Shown in pieces: positions 1 to 5,613 of a stretch of DNA of 5,741 nt. A program made the translations under genes and the position numbers. Under the pieces are notes generated by a model. That model was not told the DNA's origin, did not search any database, and saw nothing but the letters and a program-made list of their open reading frames with translations. The stretch covers positions 1-5,741 of the forward strand of contig JAEDDW010000103.1 in assembly GCA_016293645.1 (NCBI GenBank), given 5' to 3'. Each line of letters starts with the position of its first letter. Position 1 is the stretch's first letter. This stretch comes from Treponema sp. (lineage in GTDB: Bacteria; Spirochaetota; Spirochaetia; Treponematales; Treponemataceae).

Positions 1-2
1 TC

Positions 3-65
3 AACATCTTCTTCAAGCCGGAAGAAATCATCGACTGGGAAGACAAGACAGCAGCTTATTTCTAA
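3..65 (+). CDS. C-terminal end of an unidentified upstream protein (partial)
   Basis: An open frame enters from the left edge and stops at TAA 63-65. It encodes the last 20 residues of a protein, ending ...EEIIDWEDKTAAYF. The codons favour G/C at the third position (ATC, TTC, AAG, GAC), like the first third of the lipoprotein gene downstream, so I take it as real coding sequence. Twenty residues are too few to name a family. No hairpin with a T-tract follows the stop; the repeat array begins about 25 bases later. The gene is on the same strand as the lipoprotein but is separated from it by about 420 bases of repeats, so co-transcription is doubtful. Confidence 0.5.
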   Translation, partial: NIFFKPEEIIDWEDKTAAYF

Positions 66-89
66 TTGAAGTTGCCGTCAGTTTGCAAA

Positions 90-124
90 ACAAGCACGGA
101 CGGTTCGACAGGCTCACCGATCCT
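90..124 (+). repeat. 35-bp direct repeat, copy 1
   Basis: Identical over all 35 bases to 226-260. After the shared core the copies diverge: GGACTCGGCCC follows here, AGACTTGACCC there. This copy lies just past the end of the partial upstream gene. The same sequence occurs inverted, with one extra base, in the right-hand array. Confidence 0.85.
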
Positions 125-221
125 GGACTCGGCCCAGACTCCCTGAAATGGCATCGTAGCTTCAAGCCGCGGCAGTCGAAGGGTTCGCGTCAACAGCGGT
201 AGTCGAAGGGGTCGTCATTAG

Positions 222-260
222 AAAGACAAGCACGGACGGTTCGACAGGCTCACCGATCCT
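222..260 (+). repeat. Left arm of long inverted repeat; also direct repeat copy 2
   Basis: Reading 222-260 on the + strand matches the reverse complement of 5479-5518 at every base except one inserted C in the right copy (TCGACAGG here, TCGACCAGG there). The 226-260 part is also identical to 90-124. The two arms lie outside the lipoprotein and hicAB genes and face each other, enclosing about 5.2 kb. Confidence 0.85.
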
Positions 261-322
261 AGACTTGACCCAGGCTCACCGATCCTAGACTCGACCCAGG
301 CTCACCGATCCTAGACTCGACC
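245..322 (+). repeat. 26-bp tandem repeat, three copies
   Basis: Three head-to-tail units at 245-270, 271-296 and 297-322, each beginning CAGGCTCACCGATCCTAGAC. The second and third units are identical. The first differs from them by one base (TTGACC instead of TCGACC, T at 266). A truncated fourth unit (CAGGCTC, 323-329) leads into CCCTGAGCGCAGTCGAAGGG. The near-identity suggests recent expansion by slippage or unequal exchange. Confidence 0.9.
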
Positions 323-402
323 CAGGCTCCCTGAGCGCAGTCGAAGGGGCCGCCTCTGGCAATTTCCGCATTAAAATCTTCCATAAAAAGCAATTTCTTT
401 TC

Positions 403-431
403 TTGATTATTCCGATCTTTTCAGTCAGAAT
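403..431 (+). promoter_or_regulatory. Candidate sigma70-type promoter for the lipoprotein gene
   Basis: TTGATT at 403-408 and CAGAAT at 426-431 are separated by 17 bases. Each matches the consensus at four of six positions. The site sits at the edge of AT-rich sequence just after the repeat array and would give a leader of roughly 45-50 bases before the ATG at 485. Matches of this quality occur by chance in AT-rich DNA, so this is only a candidate. Confidence 0.3.
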
Positions 432-484
432 TAAGTGTTACTACAGAGAGTTGAGCAATACTAAACAAAAAGTCGGAGTCAGTT

Positions 485-3400
485 ATGAAAAAGTTTTTCC
501 TTCCATTGCTTGCAATCCTTTTATCTGCAGTTTTTATTTCCTGCGAGAATTTCTTGAGCTCAAATACCGAGTTCAGGGAGAAAATTTCAGAAGAAGTAAA
601 GATCAGTACGGCCTCGTCCGTCAATGTCGTGGTTCTTCCAAAAGCCGGAACCGGTGAAGTCTCCAAGTCTGCCATCGAGGCAAAGGTTGGAGTTCCGTTC
701 ATGGTGCAGTTTTTTGCCGACGAGAATGCGGAATTCCTAAGATGGACAGCTTTTTCTGAATATGATGAGACAAAGACGATGGACGATCAGCTGGGGACAA
801 CTGTAGTTCAGTATAAAAATGCTGACAACACCAATGAAACCGGGGCCTCCTTTGTAAAGGTTGAGGTGACGATCCTCAAGGACATAGGCCAGGTTACACT
901 TGTTCCGTGGTGTGGAGCACGTCCGAGAGTTACGACGACGGAACCTGTAAACTATTCGACAAATGTGGTCCGCACGACTCCTATCAAGATCCGCTTCTCA
1001 AAGGCAATCGACGAGTCATGTATCTCGACAAAAGAAAATCCGGAAATATATAAGAATTATTTTGAACTTTATCAGCGTGATACCGCAAACTCAGATGAGA
1101 AATTCATCGACCTGTCAAAATACTTTGATGCTCCAGTGATCAAGAATGAGAAGGAAATCTGGTTCAACTGCAAGGAGAAGACCGATGAAAGCAAATGGCT
1201 CAAAGCCGGAAGCGTCATCCGCTTTGTAGTCAAAGGCAGCCTCAAGGATGCGGACGGCGTAAGGTTTGACGATACGACATCGATTGAATTCACACTTGGT
1301 GCAAAGGGTGATGGTACGGGACCTATCATTGCAATCAGTGAATTCAAAAACGGAACGAACGACATCCATCAGACGGTCTTTGGAAACTGGGAGCCAAGAA
1401 GCGGTGCCGCAGCCGGTGTGTACTATGCAGATACGGATTGCCGTGTGGGCGGCAGCGGAAGCTTTTCCATGAAGGTAAAGGGCGACGACAGCACAACGGG
1501 AGACACGGGCCTCATGGGGTTCAGCGTGATCCAGCGCCTTGTGTACGTTCCAAAGGGAGCATACCTTCCAGGCACTGATGATGAGAAAGCAGCGTCTGAC
1601 ATGATTCCCTTTGATGAAGGAAAGACAAAGTGGAATTACCTGAGCGGAATCCTCGAGTCAGACTTCAAGAAGGAAACGATCTTTGAATATAAATCGGAAA
1701 ACACGGATTTTGAAAAGACGTTTGAAATCGACGAAGGCTTCAAAACCACAAGCGGAAAGACCGTAGACGGAATCTACATGTTTGAGATCACTGCCCTTGA
1801 CGGCAACAGCAACTACGCATCAAATCCCTGCTATTATTATGTCGTAAGGGATACGACAGCCCCTGATGGTAAGGAAAATGCGGCAAAGGTAAAATTCACT
1901 GACGACTGCGGTGTAGCAGTCAACGGCAAGAGATTCTTTGGACGCAACTACAGGACGGTAAAATTCCGCATCGACGGAAAGATCTCCGACTTTGGAACCC
2001 AGGGCCTTCCATGGACTGCATGCAAGAGCGAGGAGTGCAGGTGGTATATTGCATTGTCTTCATCTGATACAGAACTTGTACCTGTTGTTGAATGGAAAGC
2101 AATTGCTGCCGGAGAAACTTCAATTCAGATGGAAATTCCAGAAGTCTATTTTGCTGATGGGGCACAGGATGCGGTTTTGTATCCTTATTTTAAAGTTGCA
2201 GACAGCAGTGAAAATCTAAGTGCAGAAATCTATGTTGGTAATAATGTTTATATTGATGTAACAAAACCAACTGGTCTTCAGATTTCCAGTGGTAATGGTT
2301 TTTATGATTCTGTAAATAATAAAATTATTATTTCTTCTGATTCTGAGACCGTGCATTTTTCTGTAATAGATCCGTCAGCAACAGAAAATCCTAGTGAAGG
2401 ATATATTGTTTTAGTAAAAGATGGCAATGATGAGGTTAGAAGGGACAATACATATACCTTTGAAATTGCAAATGCATATGAATATTACATCAGTGATAAT
2501 GCGGGAAATAAATCTGACCTTATAAGTGTAAGTGTTGAAAAAGATACGAATCCTCCTGTGATTGAAATTCTGTCCTTAGATAACGGTAAGGATGATATAA
2601 GTATTCCTATCAAGCATCAGACTACTTCAGGTGCGATATTGGAGGAAAGCCTTTATACAATCGGAAATTCGGATAATGCTACTGAAGGTTACTGCACAAA
2701 AGGATATACATCTGGTGATGTTAGGATAACATTTACGATTACTGAAAATGAAGGAACCCTTGCAGCAAACAGCCTTAAGGTACAGGGCATGACCATAACA
2801 AAATATAAAATAGATGATGGTTATTTTGTGAATGCTGATGAAAGCCTTGGAAACGTTATTCCTATTTCTGAAAGTTTCGCATGTAAGGGCAAAGAGTTTG
2901 TTGTCTGCGGTAGGCTTACGGGGTGTGCTTTTGATGGTAGTGATGATGGAACAAAAGAAGTGACCGTCACAGTTTCCGATGGAATTAATCCGGCATCTGA
3001 ATCTTCATCAATAAATTTAAAAGCCAGAAAACCAAAATTCATATTGGAAGGAATTAGTATTAATGACGGTAAGTGCATCTGCAATAATGAAACAAAGGTT
3101 GTTTCTTCAAATTATCTGGATAAGGATAAGGATAAACCACGTTTTGTCTTTCAAATGAATCCAGTGACTGATGAACCTTCTGGTTCAAAGGTTTATTACG
3201 ATATTAGGATTGAGGATGCAAGAATTCTGTATCCTGATAGGAATGGTGGACCCTGGAAAGATACCACTCATATGACACTTGATCCTTCCCCAGTGGTGAC
3301 AGGTAATTACAGTTTATTCTGCTATGCTAATGATAAGAATGTTTCTCCTAAGGTGACAATTATCAGTCATGACATATATGGTAATTCGGCCACTGAAGAA

Positions 3401-4480
3401 TACATTATGAAATATGATTATGAAGGTCCAAGGTTGTTCTTTGGAGACGATGAAGTTAGTTCTGATGCTACATATTGGGTTCCAAAAGGAACGGACTCTG
3501 TAAAATTTAATGTGGTTGATTCAGGAATTGGAGTAAAATCCTATCTTTTCATGAATGGTGATGACATCGTATATGGTACAGATGATTTTGTCGAACTACA
3601 AGATGGTGATAAGTATACATATGAGTTAATTGACCTCTTTGATAATGAAAGTACGGGGTCTGTTAAAGTTCAAAAAGATTCTCTAAAACCTTCAATTGAG
3701 ATTAAAGAACTCAGCGGTCTTAGTACGTTGAAAGATGCGTTGGGGAAATATAAACATGTTACTGGTTTTTATAGGAACAAAATGTATCTCCATATAAAAA
3801 TTACGGAAACAGGTTCTGGCTTGGCAGATGAAGGAGTTTACTTCCCGAAACAAAGTATCAGTCAATTTTCTTATGATGGTGAAACATGGAAAAATGATAT
3901 CTCTGGTGAACATTTCTTCCCGATTTCTGGTGTGACAGAAAGTTCTGGAAAGGATTTGTATTTCATATTGGAAGCAAGCAAAGCGGATAATGTTATGGTT
4001 GTGAGTGCTATTGATAATGCAGGTAATAGAATCTCTACATCGCAAAGTTTGACATATGATGGTTTTGGTTGTAAAGATTTCAATGCTTATTCAACAGATC
4101 GTGAAAATATCAAATCGGGGACGTATAATGGTGCAACTGCTTTCCAATGTACAACTGGTCAGATCTATTTCTACCCAAATGATACCAACGAAAAGACGAA
4201 GTTTACAATTAACAATTATAAAGACAGCACGCGAAAATATGCTGATGGAGAAGATGGCTGTGGATTGGGTGATGTAGAATTGATGAAGGATTATTCCCCC
4301 GTAGATCTGACTTCAATGGGTATAGAGAAGGAGATTGCATATGAAGACGGTACAACAGATGTTAAGTCTATAACCTTAACATTCCCTGCTGGTTTTTATA
4401 CTGGAAGTGGCTATAAACTCTATATTTATGATAAACTTGGCAATTTCTGCAATCCTTCTTTTGAGATAAAAGAACCTTAA
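485..4480 (+). CDS. Large secreted lipoprotein with tandem Ig-like domains
   Basis: A 1331-residue exported lipoprotein, probably anchored by lipid in a membrane facing the periplasm or cell surface. The N-terminus has two lysines, a hydrophobic stretch (residues 4-18) and Cys20 in the context FISC, a relaxed lipobox of spirochaete type. GGAG at 475-478 lies six bases before the ATG and supports this start. Residues about 32-146 form a beta-rich module. Residues 148-273 resemble an SbsA-type Ig-like domain (TEPVNYSTNV, then IKIRFSKAID, ending SIEFTLG). The rest reads as repeated Ig-like or beta-sandwich modules. Their junctions carry D-x-x-x-P type linkers at residues 456-460, 591-595, 687-691 and 1065-1069, with less regular junctions near 850 and 982. 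No catalytic motif, C-terminal anchor or second transmembrane segment is visible. Adhesion, ligand binding or a structural role are plausible but unproven. Base composition drops sharply near position 2040, inside the gene. A terminator follows directly, so it is probably transcribed alone. Confidence 0.9.
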   Translation: MKKFFLPLLAILLSAVFISCENFLSSNTEFREKISEEVKISTASSVNVVVLPKAGTGEVSKSAIEAKVGVPFMVQFFADENAEFLRWTAFSEYDETKTMDDQLGTTVVQYKNADNTNETGASFVKVEVTILKDIGQVTLVPWCGARPRVTTTEPVNYSTNVVRTTPIKIRFSKAIDESCISTKENPEIYKNYFELYQRDTANSDEKFIDLSKYFDAPVIKNEKEIWFNCKEKTDESKWLKAGSVIRFVVKGSLKDADGVRFDDTTSIEFTLGAKGDGTGPIIAISEFKNGTNDIHQTVFGNWEPRSGAAAGVYYADTDCRVGGSGSFSMKVKGDDSTTGDTGLMGFSVIQRLVYVPKGAYLPGTDDEKAASDMIPFDEGKTKWNYLSGILESDFKKETIFEYKSENTDFEKTFEIDEGFKTTSGKTVDGIYMFEITALDGNSNYASNPCYYYVVRDTTAPDGKENAAKVKFTDDCGVAVNGKRFFGRNYRTVKFRIDGKISDFGTQGLPWTACKSEECRWYIALSSSDTELVPVVEWKAIAAGETSIQMEIPEVYFADGAQDAVLYPYFKVADSSENLSAEIYVGNNVYIDVTKPTGLQISSGNGFYDSVNNKIIISSDSETVHFSVIDPSATENPSEGYIVLVKDGNDEVRRDNTYTFEIANAYEYYISDNAGNKSDLISVSVEKDTNPPVIEILSLDNGKDDISIPIKHQTTSGAILEESLYTIGNSDNATEGYCTKGYTSGDVRITFTITENEGTLAANSLKVQGMTITKYKIDDGYFVNADESLGNVIPISESFACKGKEFVVCGRLTGCAFDGSDDGTKEVTVTVSDGINPASESSSINLKARKPKFILEGISINDGKCICNNETKVVSSNYLDKDKDKPRFVFQMNPVTDEPSGSKVYYDIRIEDARILYPDRNGGPWKDTTHMTLDPSPVVTGNYSLFCYANDKNVSPKVTIISHDIYGNSATEEYIMKYDYEGPRLFFGDDEVSSDATYWVPKGTDSVKFNVVDSGIGVKSYLFMNGDDIVYGTDDFVELQDGDKYTYELIDLFDNESTGSVKVQKDSLKPSIEIKELSGLSTLKDALGKYKHVTGFYRNKMYLHIKITETGSGLADEGVYFPKQSISQFSYDGETWKNDISGEHFFPISGVTESSGKDLYFILEASKADNVMVVSAIDNAGNRISTSQSLTYDGFGCKDFNAYSTDRENIKSGTYNGATAFQCTTGQIYFYPNDTNEKTKFTINNYKDSTRKYADGEDGCGLGDVELMKDYSPVDLTSMGIEKEIAYEDGTTDVKSITLTFPAGFYTGSGYKLYIYDKLGNFCNPSFEIKEP
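3118..3135 (+). repeat. In-frame hexamer repeat (GGATAA x3) inside the lipoprotein gene
   Basis: Three consecutive GGATAA units occur within the lipoprotein reading frame and give the peptide LDKDKDKP. Because the unit is six bases, gain or loss of a copy would change the length by two residues without shifting the frame. It falls in the Ig-like region that starts near residue 850. Confidence 0.7.
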
Positions 4481-4509
4481 GTTTTATTTAATTGCTTTTC
4501 TAAATGTTT

Positions 4510-4540
4510 AGCCGCAGGCATCCGCCTGCGGCTTTCTTTG
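4510..4540 (+). terminator. Intrinsic terminator after the lipoprotein gene
   Basis: GCCGCAGGC (4511-4519) pairs perfectly with GCCTGCGGC (4524-4532) across the four-base loop ATCC. A flanking A-T pair extends the stem to ten base pairs. TTTCTTTG follows. It begins 30 bases after the lipoprotein stop codon, as expected for a rho-independent terminator, and it should insulate hicAB from read-through. Confidence 0.9.
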
Positions 4541-4582
4541 TGCGCTGTTATGATTACGCAAGATTGCTGACATAGGGTGCTG

Positions 4583-4631
4583 TACTTCGATAAACTCAGC
4601 AACCGCATCGTCGAAGTATCCTGGGGTTGCT
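4583..4631 (+). other. Candidate H-type pseudoknot / repeat remnant upstream of hicAB
   Basis: TACTTCGA (4583-4590) pairs perfectly with TCGAAGTA (4611-4618). Inside that loop AGCAACC (4598-4604) is perfectly complementary to GGTTGCT (4625-4631) beyond the stem. Together they could fold as an H-type pseudoknot with stems of 8 and 7 pairs and connecting loops of 7, 6 and 6 bases; TTT follows the second stem. The left part (CTTCGATAAACTCAGCAACC) resembles the CTTCGACAGGCTCAGGGACC motif of the right-hand array, so it may be a diverged copy of the same repeat. The hicA promoter lies downstream, so the structure would not be in the hicA mRNA. I see no convincing promoter of its own. No known RNA family is recognised. 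Confidence 0.4.
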
Positions 4632-4671
4632 TTTCGATTTGAGTAATGGTCTCCGATTCTGGCTGTTGATG

Positions 4672-4703
4672 ATGGTATGAATTGACACCATATATGATAC
4701 CAT
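4672..4703 (+). promoter_or_regulatory. Probable HicB operator overlapping the hicAB promoter
   Basis: ATGGTATGAATTGACACCAT (4672-4691) matches its own reverse complement at 16 of 20 positions and covers the -35 box. A third half-site, ATACCAT (4697-4703), lies in the promoter spacer and forms a perfect 7-bp inverted repeat with ATGGTAT (4672-4678). Palindromes over the promoter are how HicB-family antitoxins with DNA-binding C-termini repress their own operons. HicB here ends in a probable ribbon-helix-helix domain, so this is the likely binding site. That HicB binds here is inference. Confidence 0.6.
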
Positions 4704-4710
4704 TTATAAT
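4682..4710 (+). promoter_or_regulatory. Consensus sigma70-type promoter of hicAB
   Basis: TTGACA at 4682-4687 and TATAAT at 4705-4710 are both perfect consensus hexamers with the ideal 17-base spacing. The transcription start is expected around 4716-4719. The hicA ATG is at 4719, so the mRNA would have no leader or only one to three bases. This would be a very strong promoter if not repressed, in keeping with the overlapping operator. Confidence 0.85.
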
Positions 4711-4718
4711 ATAGATAC

Positions 4719-4973
4719 ATGGCTCAATGGGAGAAACTGCTTTTAAAAATCAAAAGCTTAAACAAGGATCTAAGGTTTTCGGAATTGCGTAAAATTCTTG
4801 AAAAATATGGATATACAATGACCTCTCCTTCAAGTGGAAGCAGTCATTATACATTCAGAAAGGACGGCTGTAATCCTATTACCTTTCCAAAACATGAACC
4901 TATAAAAGTCGTCTATGTTAGGATGGTTAAAGCTGTTGTTGAATCAGAGACCGCAAATCAAAGCGAGGAGTGA
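4719..4973 (+). CDS. hicA: HicA family toxin, mRNA interferase of type II toxin-antitoxin system
   Basis: An 84-residue protein of the usual HicA size. HicA toxins have a double-stranded-RNA-binding-like fold and cleave mRNA independently of ribosomes, stopping translation until neutralised by HicB. The family pattern is clear: RFSELRKILEKYGY at residues 19-32, then the Gly-Ser-Ser-His motif with the expected catalytic His43 followed by YTFR, then PITFPKHEPIKVVYV at 53-67. The key histidine is intact, so the toxin looks active. There is no Shine-Dalgarno sequence before the ATG at 4719; the promoter -10 box ends eight bases upstream. No other in-frame Met occurs before residue 34, which would remove the N-terminal helix, so 4719 is the only sensible ATG. 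The stop codon is four bases before the hicB start. Confidence 0.93.
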   Translation: MAQWEKLLLKIKSLNKDLRFSELRKILEKYGYTMTSPSSGSSHYTFRKDGCNPITFPKHEPIKVVYVRMVKAVVESETANQSEE

Positions 4974-4977
4974 AATA

Positions 4978-5349
4978 ATGAAAACTTTGGAAGAATACAT
5001 GAAGTTACCTTACAAACTCGAAATTGTTCCTGATACTGAAGAATCAGGTTTTGTTGCTTCTTATCCAGAACTGCCAGGATGCATAACATGTGGTGACACA
5101 ATTGAAGCGGTTGCAATAAATGCGGAGGATGCCAAAAAAGAATGGTTGAAATCTGCAATTACTCAGAAGCTTCAGATAAATGAGCCGGAAAGTTTTGAGT
5201 CTTACTCAGGACAGTTTAAACTTCGTCTTCCTAAAAGTTTGCACAAAACTTTAGCAGAGGATTCCAAAAAGGAAGGTATCAGCATGAATCAATATTGCGT
5301 TTATCTGCTTTCAAAAAATTCTGTTGAACATGCAATTGTCACTCACTAG
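4978..5349 (+). CDS. hicB: HicB family antitoxin with ribbon-helix-helix C-terminus
   Basis: A 123-residue antitoxin that should bind and block HicA and repress the operon. The N-terminal half (residues 12-61) is the HicB partial RNase H-like fold, with SGFVASYPELPGC at 23-35 followed by a GDTIEAVAINAEDA helix region. The C-terminal part (about 78-113, GQFKLRLPK then LHKTLAEDSKKEGISMNQY) fits an Arc/MetJ-type ribbon-helix-helix DNA-binding domain. The frame is open upstream to an ATG at 4915 inside hicA. I chose 4978 because AGGAG (4966-4970) sits seven bases before it and because the homologous part begins after this Met. hicB therefore has a good ribosome-binding site while hicA has none. 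This arrangement would favour antitoxin synthesis. Confidence 0.93.
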   Translation: MKTLEEYMKLPYKLEIVPDTEESGFVASYPELPGCITCGDTIEAVAINAEDAKKEWLKSAITQKLQINEPESFESYSGQFKLRLPKSLHKTLAEDSKKEGISMNQYCVYLLSKNSVEHAIVTH

Positions 5350-5478
5350 ATTTGTCTTTCTAATTGTGGCCCCTTCGACTGCGCCCTTCGACAGGCTCAG
5401 GGACCACTCAGGGATCCTAAGTATTGCGCTCAGAAATCCTAGGAGGTGCGCAGGACTGCTGCCTCTCTATGAGATCTC

Positions 5479-5518
5479 AGGATCGGTGAGCCTGGTCGAA
5501 CCGTCCGTGCTTGTCTTT
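5479..5518 (-). repeat. Right arm of long inverted repeat
   Basis: The reverse complement of this 40-base stretch matches 222-260 throughout except for one extra C. It lies between the two copies of the 160-bp unit. Together the arms enclose the lipoprotein gene and hicAB. Confidence 0.85.
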
Positions 5519-5528
5519 TCTAGATGGC

Positions 5529-5578
5529 GGACCCTTCGACTGCGCCCTTCGGCAGGCTCAGGGACCACTCAGGGGTCC
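5529..5578. other. Branched palindromic structure in second right-hand repeat copy
   Basis: GGACCC (5529-5534) is perfectly complementary to GGGTCC (5573-5578), closing a 50-base segment. Within it CCCT (5545-5548) can pair with AGGG (5560-5563). The sequence could fold on either strand as a stem with an inner hairpin. The first repeat copy has GGCCCC and GGGATCC at the matching places, a weaker outer stem. No T-tract follows on the + strand, so this does not look like a standard terminator for hicB. Confidence 0.35.
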
Positions 5579-5613
5579 TAAGTTTTGCGCTCAGGGATCC
5601 TATGAGGGCAGAC

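Larger units (their letters stand above)
66..402. repeat. Left intergenic repeat array (TTCGAC/CAGGCTCA family), no gene
   Basis: This stretch has no credible gene. It is built from copies of short motifs. One is a 35-bp sequence starting ACAAGCACGGACGG, present identically at 90-124 and 226-260. A second is GCRGYAGTCGAAGGG at 169-183 and 196-210, with a related copy at 335-348. A third is a 26-bp tandem block, listed separately. The segment 335-351 is the exact reverse complement of 5368-5384 in the right-hand array. Such GC-rich degenerate repeats are often scattered between genes as REP-like elements. Whether these are multicopy in this genome cannot be seen from one window. Confidence 0.8.
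5352..5607. repeat. Right intergenic repeat array, about 160-bp unit duplicated
   Basis: The sequence 5352-5446 recurs at 5511-5607 with scattered substitutions and small indels, an offset of about 160 bases. Both copies contain TTGTCTTT, CCCTTCGACTGCGCCCTTCG, CAGGCTCAGGGACCACTCAG, then TCCTAAGT and TTGCGCTCAG. The space between them carries the right arm of the long inverted repeat. The array begins three bases after the hicB stop and ends just before the stop codon of the - strand gene. No gene is seen here; the open frame at 5324-5581 is a by-product of the repeats. Confidence 0.85.

Noticed and set aside
66..351. Possible CRISPR array from the direct repeats at 90-124, 226-260 and the 26-bp units.
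   Set aside because: Units are either directly adjacent with no spacers or separated by unequal lengths, and no cas gene is in view.
403..657. An 84-codon + strand open frame overlapping the lipoprotein start.
   Set aside because: It covers the promoter and leader and overlaps the lipoprotein signal peptide region in another frame. The lipoprotein frame has the ribosome-binding site and lipobox.
4549..4554. TATGAT as a -10 box for a small RNA covering the pseudoknot candidate.
   Set aside because: The position of a -35 box falls in the terminator stem (TGCGGC) and has no useful match.
4508..4720. A 70-codon - strand open frame ending ...SAQRKPQADACG.
   Set aside because: Its C-terminus is the antisense reading of the lipoprotein terminator, its middle is the TTCGA inverted repeat and its start covers the hicAB promoter. 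No ribosome-binding site or domain is apparent.
4915..4977. An upstream ATG that would extend HicB by 21 residues.
   Set aside because: The extension lies within hicA in another frame. The Met at 4978 has an AGGAG at ideal spacing and is where HicB-like sequence begins.
5324..5581. An 85-codon + strand open frame after hicB.
   Set aside because: It overlaps the end of hicB in another frame and then runs through the repeat array, giving internally repeated peptide (GLRDHSG/RLRPSAGSG). It is a by-product of the repeats.
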